Origin: Theropithecus gelada
Taxonomy: Eukaryota > Chordata > Mammalia > Primates > Cercopithecidae
Reading direction: 5' to 3'
Assembly: GCF_003255815.1 (NCBI RefSeq)
Contig: NC_037669.1
Location: forward strand, 134,153,658-134,217,657
DNA: 64,000 bases
A program made the translations under genes and the position numbers. Positions 44,528 through 57,589 of the stretch are shown one piece after another. Position 1 is the stretch's first letter, and every line of letters begins with the position of its first letter. The notes below the pieces were generated by a model. The model did not search any database and was not told the origin of the DNA. It saw only the letters and a list, made by a program, of their open reading frames with translations.

Positions 44528-47210
44528 TTGTCCAATGAAGTGAAAAGCAAAGAGAGTTTTTAGGGAACTACATAACTAAAGCAACCATATAAAAGTATCT
44601 GAATATTCAGAACTTAAAACAACCCTGGGACCCCTAATCAGAAGCACTTTGAGAAACCTGGGACGCCCCTAAGGAGTTCAAATTCTCTACAGCTCACTTT
44701 AAATGTGGCTAAACGGAATAAAGAAAAAGAAGAATCTCCTCCAAGATGAGTCAAAGAGCCAAGGAGAACAATGAAAAAGGAAAGTCTTCTCAGAGAGCCT
44801 AATCATGGCCTAACCAAGGGGCCTCCAGCCTGAGGGTAGGAGGTCTGCCCAGTTGGATTCCTGAATTGCTGCAGGTCAGAGGCTGCTGTGTGTCTTCCAT
44901 TAGTTTCTTTTCAAATGGAAATGTTTACATATACCTTACTGGGTGGGGATGTATGCACATGCGTATATGTGGACAGGAAGTTGATAACTTGTCTTTTTTG
45001 GATCAAGACCTCAGAACCGAGAAAAGTCACATCATCTGGCTCTGATGGAGAAACAAACTGGACATCATCCAGAAGGATTAAACTTTGAGCTGGATGCAAT
45101 GGTGGATGGATGGAACTTTGGCCAGTCTCCCTTGTGGAGGAGTTAAGGCTATTCTGTGTTGGAAGAAAGAAACAAAGAAATATTTGGTGATGAAAAGGGT
45201 GGGGGCCATGGCAGATATAGTAAATGATGGTCAAATATTCCATGTACTCACTCAAATTTCCCAGTCTTGCTGCAGTTAGACTAGGCATGTATGTGATTAC
45301 TTAGTGGAAGTGGCCCATTATGCAGGTAGTCATCTTCAATCTTTTCACATAATTTTCATTTATTTGCAGTACATTTATTTCAGACTACATTTTCTGTGTC
45401 TGCCTTCCAGTACATGCCCTGCTTGGAACTTATATCACTCCTATTCACTATCAATAGATGCTATGTTGTTTTTCTTGTGATAATGTTATCAAGCACTTAG
45501 GGACCAAAATTTAGTTTACATATATTCAACACTGGACAGGCTTCTCCCCAGATTTACCCATCTTGGAAACAGACTTCTTTGTTTTATGCCTTTGCCATCT
45601 TTGGAATCAACTAGAAATGCTAAATATGAAAGTGAGAGATTTCATTACCTCCAGAGCACTGTCTATTTTAAGCCCTCACCATATTTGTCAACTGGGAAAC
45701 TTTGTCTCAGTGAGCCTTGCAGTGAATGTGATTGGCTAGAATTACAAGTTTTTAGTTTTGGACAACTTCTCCGAAGTGTTACCCTAAGGATTTCAGCAAT
45801 TCCATTTCTTGGCCTAAAAAGAAGATGACTCATTCAACCAGAATCTGTTCTTAAGTTAAAAAGTCACAAGAGAGACTGTTGCTGATGTGGTGGCCAAAAG
45901 GAAGACCCTTATTCAAGTAATTGCTTCCTGACTCCTAGGCCTAGAGCTCTAATTCTATTGATGTATCTGGTTCTCAAGAATACCAGCTGCGATGCTAATG
46001 TGATTGGCGTTATCTTCCTTTCTTCTAAACTGTCTTCCATAGACACACATGTAAAACTATCTCTATTCATGGATCATAGCGGATAGGACTAGTAATTCCT
46101 TTTCCTCACATCTACTAATTCCTATGAGCTACCATCTTCACTCTTTGCCCAGCCACTAAGAGAGAAGCTAAGCTTTGTGTCTCCAAAGGACAGCACTAGG
46201 ACGACTGGGACCCAGAGCAGGCCTGGGCAACAGTGCTGGTGTCCATAGGATGGAGCCCTTGTGAGCAGATCAGGTCAGCATTATGACTGGGTGTTTCTCA
46301 TATGATTTGGGGTGTGAGTAGAATGATTTCGTACTGGGGCTATTGAACATACCCTCACACCTTTCTCTGTGGTGCCAGGTGATGAGTGTGACTTCTGATG
46401 GAGAGGGTGTGTGGTGGTAGAAAGGGACAGGCTTTGGACATGGATTCCTCAGATTCTGCAGGCATGGGCTATCTCATTCCACACTTACCACATGGATGCA
46501 AGACAAAGTAATTACAAGAGATTTTCATCACCTGAGCATCCAATATCTCAGCTTCTTTAGTCTTGAGTAAAAGTTATTGTAACATAAAACATTAATAAAT
46601 GACCTCCTATTAGCTCCCATTCAACATTAGTGTCTATCTCTGCTCATGGCATCAGCATCCTTGTCTGTTGGCTCCTGCTGGTTTCCTGATGGGACAAACC
46701 CTTGACAATAATGCGAAAACAGAAGGGAAATTGATGGCAGAGGGAAATGGGAAATTTTGCAAAATGTGCAAGATTTCATGAAGTTGAGAAAAGTGATATT
46801 TGAAGACTATTTGAATCACATGTAAAATCATTGACAAATGAGGATCTGTCAGGGTTAGCAATTAGGAAGTCAACAGGGATGACTTCACCATGGACATTCA
46901 AAAGAAAATCATTGAGGCCTCATTTTATTTTCCTGGAAAAATTGCTGAAGCTCTTGGGTATATTTGTGAAAATGACCTTTCCTGGGATCTTCTGGGCATG
47001 GATAAAGTGAAGAATGCTGTTATTTTTCTATTGGTTTGAATGAAAGTTGTATTAAATCCAGAGAAACCAATCAACACCTGATACATTTTTTAGTTCCTTT
47101 CAAGAATTGGCAACTAGTTGCAATTGTGATCTATACTTTGTTATATATAGTATCAAACATGTTTTTTTTCTCATTTTAGTTTCATTTCTTTTTGGTGTTG
47201 AAGTGATAAC
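44528..47210. other. Unique DNA, no gene seen
   Basis: Opposed frames at 44888-45288 (66 and 125 codons) and one at 45586-45828 have no recognisable domain. No repeat was confidently assigned in this 2.7 kb. Confidence 0.4.
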
Positions 47211-47224
47211 AGAAACTTTTATCA

Positions 47225-47422
47225 GGCCAGGAGCGGTGGCTCATGCCTGTAATCCCAATACTTTGGGAGGCCACGGCGGGCAGATCACCTGAGGTCAGGA
47301 GTTCGAGACCAGCCTGGCCAACATGGTGAAATCTTGTCTCTACTAAAAATACAAAAAGTAGCTGGGAGTGGTGGGACAGAGTGAGACTCCATCTCAAAAA
47401 AAAAAAAAAAAAAAAAAAAAAA
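47225..47422 (+). mobile_element. Alu with internal deletion, sense
   Basis: The left monomer is complete ('ggccaggagcggtggctcat' onward). Just after 'gctgggagtggtgg' it jumps to 'gacagagtgagactccatct', so most of the right monomer is missing. A-tail of 28 at 47396-47423. The target duplication is agaaacttttatc (47211-47223) against agaagcttttatc (47423-47435). Confidence 0.93.
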
Positions 47423-47435
47423 AGAAGCTTTTATC

Positions 47436-47949
47436 CTTCACTACTTATGATGTCCATATTTTAAGGGGACTTAAAACCTTTTCAGGTACCAGGAGGCAGG
47501 ACCTTCTATATTTGCATATTTAACTTCACTTTGATAATGAACAAATCAAATATAGAATAGGAAAAATGCAATAACAAATATATGAATCAAATATAAAAGT
47601 ATGTGTACAACATCCCTTAATTTAAAAGATACACTATTTAAAAAATAATTTAATGATATTTGCCAGATTGTTTTCCCCTTAGATTGTTTGCTTCTGAGGC
47701 TTTGTTTTGCACCCTCAGGTGGTTTGTTGTCAGCTGATCAGCAATATCTCTGCAAGTGTTTAAATAATCCACTGTTTACTTAGCCACATACATGGAGCTG
47801 CTTACATGAATTTGTCTGATACCAGTGATTTCTTATTTCTCAAGAACTGATATATGTTTTCTTGGTCCTGAATGTTGGAGTAAACTCCCTATGCTGGTTT
47901 TCCACAAAGTGAGGCAGTAGAAAACTTAAGTTAAAAGTCAAAACCCTCC
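47436..47949. other. AT-rich unique DNA, no gene seen
   Basis: No frame, repeat or motif recognised. Confidence 0.45.
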
Positions 47950-48135
47950 TTATTGGGTTTGTGAAACATCACTTAGCTGAGGGAGGCCTTAGTTTTATAA
48001 TCTTTAAAGTGGAGTTAATATTATTCTTTTATTTCCCTAACATGGTTGTTTTGAGACTCAAATGGTATGATGTCCATGTTTTGGTGACTGAACATGATAC
48101 ACTGGGATGAAACTAGCATAGAATAAGCCTCTATT
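47950..48135 (+). repeat. MIR fragment, sense
   Basis: 'ggccttagttttataatctt', 'aagtggagttaatattattc' and 'catggttgttttgagactca' give MIR order. Confidence 0.6.
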
Positions 48136-48479
48136 AGGAGCCGTGTACTGGGCTGAGTGGATTTACAGACCTTGTCTCATGTGGTCACATGCAGGATTTG
48201 GATATATTACTATGATGCAGCATGACCGTCCTAATAGTCTTTGATTATTGTAAAGCAAATTTTCTGCTCTAGTTCTTTGACCCTCACAGTGGAGATCTTC
48301 AATCCCATTATGTCTTCCTGAGTTGTTTCTAATAGACTCACTCAGGCTGTCCCCGGTGAGTAACTCACTGTAACCCTGTGACCTTGGGACACAGCCTGTC
48401 CAAAGGGAAGACCACCCAGTAACTCAGACTCCAGATTGCTTAGCCATCTCAGAGTGCTCTGTCTATCTTACTACCCAAC

Positions 48480-48590
48480 CCCCTACTTACAGCAAATTTA
48501 AGAGCTGTCAGTTCCACCTCTGTAATATCTCTTACATTAATTTCTACTCCCTGTCGGCTTTGTTAGTGGCCTATTTCAGGTAGTTGTTAG
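48480..48590 (+). repeat. L2 fragment, sense
   Basis: 'agctgtcagttccacctctg' and 'taatatctcttacattaatt', then 'tagtggcctatttcaggtag', match the L2 coding-to-3' region in order. Confidence 0.5.
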
Positions 48591-49969
48591 GTCTCATGCA
48601 GAACTCCCTGTGGGGTGGCCAGTGAGTGCACCTCCTCCAAGTCTGCCACGCCCCCTGCTGGTGGGGGTGGGCATTCCTGAAGGCAGCAGGAGAAGCAGCA
48701 GGGCCAGGGCAAGAATTTCATCTGGGGTCTGGGTCTCAGAATTCATTTAGATTTTGACATCTGTTTCCTTAGGTCTAGAGGTGGTACCAAAGGGATGAAT
48801 TGGTGGCATGGGTTGGGGGTGCTTTAGTTTCCTCATAATTTTCATCACAACTTATTAGACCCACCTGAGAAGATACAATCCGAGTTTACTATGCACATAC
48901 AGCTTTAAGTCACCAACACCCCTTCCAATGAGATTACCTCTTCTGAGCTCCCTCTAATATAGAAATTCCAGAGTCATGGAACCTAGTCCTTCAACTGTAC
49001 TTGCCTGGCATCTTCAGTGTCTGATATTTGACCTACCGTACTTGCCAGATCCAGCTTTACTACTTCCTTTCCCTCCCTTGACTGCCTGTTTCTAAGTTTT
49101 GATCTCATTCATCTTTCAGATTCCTGATGTCTTCCATCACCCATGGTCTGTCCCAACTCCAGACCTCCCTGCTTCATCCTCAAATGAAAAGAAAGAGAGT
49201 TTACTGTGAAATTGAACATAAAAAGTAAAATTCAAAGCAGTGGATTTAAAACTATTTTGACTATTTTACATTAAGGCCAAGTGAACACACACACACACAC
49301 ACAAATATATACATATAATTACTTATATACCAGCATATGTCATGTTTTTCTATTCTCTTTTATTTCGTGTTTTTTAAAAAGTCAGTGCTCCTAATTCACC
49401 ACTTGGTCCCAACTGATTGAAGAAGCTCAATTTGCTGTTTTAAAATGCTGTTCTAAGGAAATATACATGGGAAAAGTGGAACTAAACTGAGTGAGGCCTT
49501 ATTTATAACAGTAAGCAGAGTTTTATCTGAATTTTAAGTGTTTGGGAGTTGTCTCCTTTTCTTTACCTAGTATGTACGGATGAATTGGGAAGGAGAATTA
49601 CAATTCATCTCTTTTGGAAGCATGTGTGTACAGTAGAACAATTTTAAGAAGTGCTTATTTTTCAATCACAGGATTTAGAACAAAAGTATCAGGTATGTTG
49701 TCTCTGTTATCTGCAATCAGGGATTTTAAAATGCAGCTGGGGTAATTCTTCCATCTCCACAAGCAATTCTCCTAGTACTGTCAGTTTTGTTGTGGGGAAT
49801 TTGAAATGAGAGTTCAGATTGCTATATTGTCCTCAGTTCTAGATAAGAAAAAAATAGAAGAAGCAAGAAAGCTTTGCTGTCAGCCTGGCAGGGGATTTTC
49901 ATGGAAGTTTGACAGTGATAGCTGATGGAGTTAGAGGATCCAGGAGAAAAACTCCACTTATATCCCAGG
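48591..49969. other. Unique DNA with a CA microsatellite
   Basis: A (CA)n run lies at 49285-49303, followed by AT-rich DNA. Possible further L2 scraps at 48900-49160 are too diverged to claim. No gene was seen. Confidence 0.45.
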
Positions 49970-50390
49970 GGGTCCTCAACACTGGGTCCACCTTGGAGTT
50001 GCTCAGGAAGCTTTTATTGATTTATTTTTAAACTTTTTGTCATGCAAAATTTCAAATGTATGTGAAAGTAACAAGAAAATATAATGAATCCTTACATATT
50101 CATCACTCAGCCTCAACTGTTGTCAACTCAAGGCCAATCTTGTTTTCTATACTTCATCCATTTCCCACACCTGCCTCATTATTTTGAAGCATATCCCAGA
50201 CATAATATCATTTCATCTCCAAATATTTCATTTTGTGTCACTAAAAGATGATGACTTCATTTTTAAACAAGACTGTCATACTATCACCACACAGGGAGCT
50301 TTAGAATTATCTCAAATGCCTGGACCCCAGACCAATTAAGTCAGAATATCTGGGAGCAGGAGCTACATACTTGTATTTTCATAAAGTTCC
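49970..50390. mobile_element. MER5A-like hAT element split by an L1 3' fragment
   Basis: 49970-50018 ('ggtcctcaacactgggtcca', 'gctcaggaagctttta') and 50293-50390 ('cagggagctttagaattatc', 'atgcctggaccccagaccaa', 'gtcagaatatctgggagcag') are the two sides of a MER5A-type non-autonomous hAT. Between them (about 50020-50288) lies an antisense old L1 3' UTR-type segment ('gtatgtgaaagtaacaagaa', 'acatattcatcactcagcct'). The repeated caggaagcttta / cagggagcttta on both sides looks like its target-site duplication. Confidence 0.65.
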
Positions 50391-50589
50391 CAGTTGATTA
50401 TATTGTTATTATCATACTTAGTTTAGGAGCAGGAATTAAATGGTCAGGGCTAAGACTCCTATGGAGGATGGTCATAAGTAGGGAACAACTATAGTAGATG
50501 CCTCTATTAGGGTGAGGGTCACATCTGCTCCCCTCTCTCTGTTCATTCTTACTCTTAGCAAACCATTCCACTTTAGACCCACTCTCTGT

Positions 50590-51615
50590 AGGTAACCCCC
50601 AATATCAATATCTTTTAGTCCTAACCCAATGTCTGAACTCCAATTTCAGCTATCTCACTTTCTGTAGACCATTTTCATTAGAATGTCCCACCATCACCTA
50701 AACCTTAATATGCTTAAAACAGACTTTTCCCTCTTTCTCCCAAACCACCTCCCTCACTGGATGGCTCCATTTCTGTCATCAGGAAGGTTATATTTTTCGC
50801 TTTCCCTTGTCACTCATATACCAACCAGAACCCACATTTTTTTGTTTTTTCACATTTGATGGCACTCATATCCATCCTATTCTTTTTATTCAACACTCAA
50901 CACCCTCCTTCAGCCCCCTGTCCTTTCATGCTACACTATTGCAATAGCTTCCTAATTAGTTCTTTCTCTTTTCTCATCTGTCTCCAGCCCACTGCCTATT
51001 CCAAAGCCATGTGTATCTTCCTAAAACACAGTTGCAAAATTCATTCACCTAGTTAGATAAACCATAAATGAATTGCTATTATTTATAGGGTATATCTCAA
51101 TTCCTTCAGCAAGTATTTTAAATTCTCACAAGACCCTCCACTTTACCCTTATAGTACACTATTCTTGAACCTGTCATTTACACTCACATTTCCTCACCTT
51201 TGCTCATAGCCACTCTCTCATCTCTTACCACCTGATCCTATCCTATCCTATTCTATCCTGTCCCATTCCATCCCATCCCATCCCATCCCATCCCATCCCA
51301 TCCCATTCTATCCATAGATCCAAAATTCTCCTTCCTCCAGAAAAGCCTGTCACAGCCTACAATGACATCTTTGTCTCTCAATCTCCTAGGGCACTTATTA
51401 TAGGTAGTTTTTAAATAATTCATTGCTACTTTATATATTAGTATATACACATACATACATGTATATGTATTTTACCCAGTTTTTGCCCTACAAAAACAGA
51501 AACCTTGTTTTATATTGTTATGTGTTTACCACATCAGTCAGCATCATGTTTTGTGTATAGTAAAAGATATAAAAGTTCTGCAATACATATTGATCGATTG
51601 ATTGATTGATTTTGA
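50590..51615 (+). mobile_element. Long L2, sense, with pentamer microsatellite
   Basis: About 1 kb of L2 in order: 'catcacctaaaccttaatat', 'tattgcaatagcttcctaat', 'cttcctaaaacacagttgca', the 'ctcacctttgctcatagcca' segment, 'tctcctagggcacttattat', and an L2 tail of 'attgattgattga' units (51593-51610). A TCCYA pentamer array interrupts it at 51236-51310. No frame survives. Confidence 0.75.
51236..51310 (+). repeat. (TCCYA)15 pentanucleotide array
   Basis: Fifteen in-register pentamers grade from TCCTA/TTCTA at the left through TCCTG to homogeneous TCCCA (51271-51305) and back to TTCTA. Read on the minus strand it gives a 'GMGWD' peptide repeat, which explains the ORF there (51253-51456). Confidence 0.92.
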
Positions 51616-53639
51616 GTGTACTCTGTAGAGTATAGCACTGCATTTTCAGAGACTTATCATTAGCAGGAGAAGAATGCATCACATGGCACCTCTAATAGAA
51701 GCTTGATTGATTTTCTATTTGTTGTTTGCAATTGATGATGATCACTCCAAATTTGGTAATTGTTTGTAATCTACTACAGACAGCACAGGCTGAGTTGAAT
51801 AACAGCCTTGTATAAATAAAACACAAAGTGCTTCTCTCAAATGCAGCATAAGCGCTAGAGGCCAAAATTCTATCTGTGTTCTCTGCAGGTGGGACCTTGT
51901 GCAAGACACTTCCATGATGCTGGTGTCTTTTAGACTTCATGCCTTCTAAATTTCTTTCCAACTAGGATATTTTAAGAATTGGTGCTACATTCTGTTCTTT
52001 GGTGCACTGTGGATGCCCAGAACTTGAGTTAGGAAGGAGAATAATAGAGGCACCGCTCATGGAGGATTTTTGTTTCAAAGGCAATAGATAAGGCGAGGAT
52101 TCAGTATGGTCAAAATTGCCCTATGAAAGTGTCTTAGGTAGACTTTTCCTTTGCTTGTACCTCAGGTGAAGAACTGAGATTGGCTTACATTTAGGAGACA
52201 TAAAAAACAAACAAAATAAAATTTAAAGCACTAGAGATCCATTCAGCAGGAGAAGACACATAATGAGAAAGGTTGTAAGACTTGAGACCAGCGAAGGAGA
52301 TGGCAGCAGATCCAACCCTCATCTGTCCTCCTTTGGGTGCATGTGCATTGAGTGGAATGGCAATTGGTGTGGCTTTCACAACAGAATGTTCTTTTCTCTC
52401 CCTGGTGTGTGGCTGAATTTGCTCAAGTTAAGTGATCCTGTGTGTAGTATTAGGGGCACAGCTACCATTTATTGACCAGACCACGCTTCTGAAAGAATTA
52501 GGGGAGGAGCCTAAAATGTTTTAGCGGCAAGATTCACTGTCTTAAAAATTCAATGCTAAGGGAAGCATTTCCCCTTCCCCCCTTCTTCTGCTTCTATGTC
52601 TGTTTTGGAAAGCAGCCAGTACACCCTCTGATTTCTTCCCGAGGCCAAAGAAATGCCAATTCAGCATCAAGAGCCATCGGGAAGTGATTGAGAGGCTGGC
52701 AAAATCCCAGATCTTATATTTAGGACTGAACAGTGTGAGGGGGGTCTTTTTATTTCTCACAGAGAAATGTCAAGACATTGTATTCCTCAAGCAGCAAACA
52801 TTGCAAAGGAATGGACGTGTGGATGTGGATGTAGCTCCTGGACTAATTTAATTTGGTTATCACTGTTCACTTTTTGATACAGGAGACTCATTTCTGAGCA
52901 TCTCCTTTGAATTTTTAAAGACAAGAAAATCCCAACAGTTTCCAGCTTTCACCACAACTATTATCACATTCCAAACTAATGCATCTAAGTATGAAGAAAG
53001 GGTAAAATTTTGAGGAAAAAAGTCCAAAGCCTTTAGACAAATTAAGATTTTAAAACATAAAAGAGTGAAGAAAATTAAGTACGTGCTCAGCCTCTCACTT
53101 TTATTTGGTTTTGAATGGAGTTAATATAAACCCAGATAAAGCTGGAAACTAAAATGCTTAGGTTGTGGAGCTTGTTCAGTAATTGGAATTCGTAGTTGGA
53201 TTCTCAAACTTGGCCACAGAGGGTGGTCCTTAGGTGAGCCGGGGAGAGGGGAGTTCAACCACTTACCACAAATGCTACAGATCCTCAGTCTTCTGCATGG
53301 GGCACTCATCTTCTCTCTGATGCCTTCCTACCCCTGCCCTTGCTCTAGGCCTCTATCCTGCTATCCCTATTCCCTTCCAGCTCTTACCTCACTCTTAACC
53401 AATCACTCTAAAGCATTAACCAAGAATAGCTTAAGGTGTCTTCTCTCCCATTCAATAATTCAAACTTCAAAGGATTGACTCTCAAATGGAAACTTTTCAG
53501 GTGTGAAGAAAGACATTTTGAGACAGGGAGCCCACCCCCACCCCCTAACATTTCTCTTATAAAAACTACTGTTGGGCAACTCACTCTCCTTGCTATTGCT
53601 CACAAATAATTGATTTTAAAAAATGCTTCTTTGCCAGAA
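51616..53639. other. Unique DNA, no gene seen
   Basis: Frames of 62-89 codons on both strands lack motifs. No repeat was confidently identified. The segment 52600-52990 is repeat-free with mixed composition. Confidence 0.4.
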
Positions 53640-54055
53640 TATTAAACTCCACAGGGGCAGAGACAGTACTCGTCATTCTGTCTCTAGGACACAGCATGGT
53701 GTGAAAAATGTGCTCAAAGATGGAAACTGAGGAAGGTTTTAGAGTCAAAGAATGGTGGAGCTAGGGGGCTACTTGGAGCTCATCTAGTGCTCCCTCTCAC
53801 TACAGATGAGAAGAACGAAGACTAGAAAAGATAAGGGCAACTGAGAGTTTTTGGCACCATGCTGTGTACTATTCCAGGCACACATTACTTTGATATCATT
53901 TCATCCTTCTAATATGTTTTATGGTTAAAATTTTTATCCTCATTACAGATCAGGAGACCAGGCCTCCTAGAGGGTAAGTAACTTGCCCAAAGTCATGCAA
54001 CTGGCCAGTGACAGAGCTGGGATTCGAACTCAGACCTGTCTGATTCTGATATGTA
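53640..54055. repeat. L2, L3-like and MIR fragments in series
   Basis: 53640-53700 is an L2 end ('ccacaggggcagagacagta', plus). 53735-53850 is L3/CR1-like ('aagaatggtggagctagggg'). 53855-54055 is a well-kept MIR in antisense ('gtaagtaacttgcccaaagt', 'gacagagctgggattcgaac'). Confidence 0.7.
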
Positions 54056-54599
54056 TCTTCACCTTGTCTCAGCCACCTGTCTCCTGGGGAAATGTTTTGG
54101 GAAAAGTAGCTATCCAGGCCCAAGATTCCAGAACTTATTAGAGGCAGAGCCAGCATTAAACTTGACATCGCTTGACTCCAATCCAGTTTGGGGTCACTGA
54201 TTGACTGTAAATAAAGTAACTCTTTGGGATGCCATTGTTGTCTCCATTATACTAGTTCATTTCAAACACTAGTCTGGCCAGTAACAATATCTCAGTACAA
54301 TAGCTACCAAAAGAGGCCTTATTCCATGGCCCCTCTCTTCTGCTGTCATGGGAATGAGCTCACATTTCTGACCACCCTAGGTTTTCCTTCTCTTTAGGGG
54401 TTTTTCCCGATGACTTATATGTCTTCACTCATTTTTCAGCCTTTTCTGCTCTGAGTTGGCAGCTGTTCTGGAAGAATGACTTTGCTCTTGCAGGGCCTCT
54501 GCAAAATCCTTGGCATAAGTTGAGAATGATTTCCAAAAAAAAAAAAAAAAAAGATAATCATTTTTGTGTTTTCTTCTTCTTTGTGTTCCATATAACTTT
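54056..54599. other. Unique DNA with a poly-A run
   Basis: No gene. An A-run of 18 (54535-54552) lies near the right end and is read through by the minus-strand 80-codon frame as poly-F. Confidence 0.45.
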
Positions 54600-55345
54600 G
54601 GCCTGGCTGCTTGAGAGATTAGCGATCTGATCATGTTACCACCCATCTTACTGTCACTGTTCCCCACTGCTCAAGGCCTTAACAGGACATGCTTCTTATA
54701 TGGGCTCACTCTGCTCCCCAGGTTTATTCCCCTATGCTTTCTGCCATGTATCCCTTGCTTCATCCATAAGAATTTCCTGAATTTTCTATGCCCTCCCATG
54801 TCTATATGCCCAGCATTCCTTCTTCTCTGATGAGTAAATTCCAGCTCATTTTTCAAAATCTAGCTCAAGTTTGTCACTTTTCTAGTGCCTCTCTCAACTC
54901 CTGCAGGGCAGTGCTAGTGACCTCTGGGCTCTCTATAGAGTACTTTGCACAAATCTCTCTGATAAGGGAAGCAGCAGGGTAGTAGGCTTAGGAGCATCTA
55001 TTTTGCATTCAAATCCTGGCGCTGCTTCTTTTTAGTTATATGACCTTGAGGAAGTTACTTAACTTCTTAAACCTCAGTTTTTAAATTATTATTTAGAAAA
55101 TAGGGGTAATAATAATAATGTTGCCTCATGAGGTCATTGTGAGGATTATGTTGATGATCCGTGTAAGATGCTCAGTACAGTGCCTGGGGACACAGTTGGT
55201 GTTTAATGACTTACACTCTCATTGTGATGTAGTTTTTTTTTTTTTTTAAATGCCTGTGTCTCTTACTAGATTATAAGCTTCTAGAGGTCAGGCATTTGAG
55301 TCTTTTCCTTCCATGGGTCTTCCTCTGGTACATGATAGGAAGAAC
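54600..55345 (+). mobile_element. L2 split by a MIR, both sense
   Basis: 54600-54960 shows L2 order ('gcgatctgatcatgttacca', 'ttcaaaatctagctcaagtt', 'gagtactttgcacaaatctc'). 54962-55215 is a nearly full MIR ('cattcaaatcctggcgctgc', 'gaccttgaggaagttactta', 'aggggtaataataataatg'). L2 resumes at 55250-55345 ('tactagattataagcttcta'). The L2 reading order continues across the MIR, indicating insertion of MIR into L2. Confidence 0.75.
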
Positions 55346-57589
55346 AGCTACATGGGTGAGTGGTCAGCGCAATTGACAAGGGCTGTGTTCTCAGAAAGGT
55401 CCTGTGCTTGGGGTTAACTGCTCTATGTCGCTGTCTTGAAATTCTTAATAATTTTATCTTTACATTTGTATTTGTCTGGGTTAGTGTAAGTGAAGTCCAA
55501 TGGGACAGTGAGGTGTGTGTCAGGGGGCTCAATGCCTGGGCTCACACTGTCTTCCCGCTTCTCCAGGATGGACTCCGGACTGCCTGCTCTGTGCCCCTTG
55601 GTGCTCTGGTCCTGCCTATCCTCCACTTCCATGCTTGTCCTAATACTGCTGCTGCCTTCTGCTTGAGGTACTGACCAGGTCACATTCTACTGTCACTTTG
55701 AGCCCTCAGCAGGTCCTGGGCATGGGTAAAGAAGGTTTAGAGTTGAATGTGTGCCTCATGTTGTCTTAGATGGGGCAAGGGAGTGGCTGTACCTTTCCCA
55801 GGCTGGAAGCTCCATGGTGCATTGGGTGTATGACTCCGTAGGGGCCTCTCATTCACTACTAGATTCAGGTGCCAGTGCCTCTAGTGCAAGGGTTGCAGTC
55901 CCTTGATGGGGATGCCTGTCTGTTGTGGATTGGGGTGGCTAGCTCATGGGCAATGGAGATCGACTTCACTGTCCTGGGTGAGGCCTCAAATTTTCATTTT
56001 GCGGTGGGTCTGCAAATTACATAACCAGCTCTACTTGTAGGTGCTCAACAACAACAACAACAACAACAACAAATGCTCATTGAAGAAATGCAAGGTGAAG
56101 AGGCCAGGGAACGTAGAGTGAAGATAGAAGAGGACTGGGTTCTTTTTCAAAAATCACCAGCCTAGAAAGGCAGATGGCAAGTTAGTAGACTGCTGGAGAG
56201 CCGGACAGGAATGTGCTATTTTACAGTCCAATCTAGAATGACATGTGCTTTTCCATGTTCAAATACACGTTCACTTTCCTCTTCTTAATTCAGTTTTACT
56301 CACTTCTTCCTTCCACTCACATTATCCCAAGACCCCCAAAATATCTTCTTTTATTTCCTTTGCCAGGATGAAACAAGGATCTACATTTGGAAGATGGGCA
56401 ATACAGTGATAAAATCTCATTAGAAAGAATTCCTTATCGTGAATATAATAACTGTGTTCAGACATGTTAAGTGCTTTCTCTTTAGCAGGCACTGTTCATA
56501 ATGGAAAAGCAACGGGTGATAAATTCTCAGCAGCTTTCAACACAGTCTTTACAGAGAACTTCCCACGGGTGAGGGGAGAGAGGGACTCCGGCTGAGTGCT
56601 TTCCAGATCTTATACTCCGCTTGCAGCAGCTATCTCTCAGTTGTCCTCCATCTCCAAACCCCCACAAACATCCCAGTCCCTAATTATTGTGCCAGGAAAG
56701 TTCACTTCAGCTATTGTAATTTCTTGTGTGTTATATGTTATATGACTTTATAAAAGAGGACTGGGGTAAACTAGGCCAAATCATATCATCAAATATTTAT
56801 TAAGACCCAATAGAGTGAAAAAACTCTTCATTTGCTAGTTCAGTTCTGGAAACACACACAGACACAACACACAGACACACACACACACACACGCACACGT
56901 AGATGAGGCATCAATTTGGTATCATCTTCAGTGTATGCCGACTGGGCATATGATTTATAGCAAAACATTAATTAAAATGAAATCATTGAAAAATATCAGG
57001 GAGCACAGTGGAATTCTTCATAACAGGGTGTGATCTATAGCAGACAATTAGAAGCATACATCAAGTCATCCAATTTGCCTGTTTGGGAAAGGCAGGGGAC
57101 AAAAGGCAAACATTAGGAAGAAATAGACCTCAACAGAGGTTGTTTTGCAACATCCAACATGAAGTTTCACATCCAGCAGTCCTCTTTCTCCACAATACTG
57201 AATAAGCCTGCAGTTTCACCTGAAAGATTTTCCAACTTGTAATTTTTCAACCTTCTTCCTCGGGTCTCTGATAGCCTGAGCCACTGGCTTTCATTCTGCC
57301 CTCCATTCCCTTTCCTTTCTTTCCCCTCCCCTATTTCTCACATTTCTCTTTTGCCTCCTTCTTTTAAAGCTAGGGACAATGTTTGAAATGCTAGATTTGC
57401 CATGTACCTCCAGGCTCAGCAGCATTTCATGTGCTGCATGTTGTTACATTAATTTATCAAAACACAAACATAGCAAAACCGCAATGCTAATATGAAGTAT
57501 ATACTCTGTCATTAAAAAAAAAAGCAAGCAGTGAAAATACACAAAACAAACCCAGCCAGCATTCAAACTGCTTTGAAAATAAAGTGGGA
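55346..57589. other. Unique DNA with CAA and CA microsatellites
   Basis: (CAA)n lies at 56046-56073 and an interrupted (CA)n with CAGA units at 56851-56899. The opposing frames at 55281-55683 (83-104 codons) have no recognisable domain. No gene accepted. Confidence 0.45.

Noticed and set aside
44234..44563. 109-codon ORF as a gene
   Set aside because: It is translated Alu sequence (44201-44514).
44911..45288. 125-codon minus-strand ORF
   Set aside because: Plus-strand frames overlap it, the composition is low-information, and no domain is recognised.
51253..51456. GMGWD-repeat peptide
   Set aside because: It is the translation of the TCCCA microsatellite on the minus strand.
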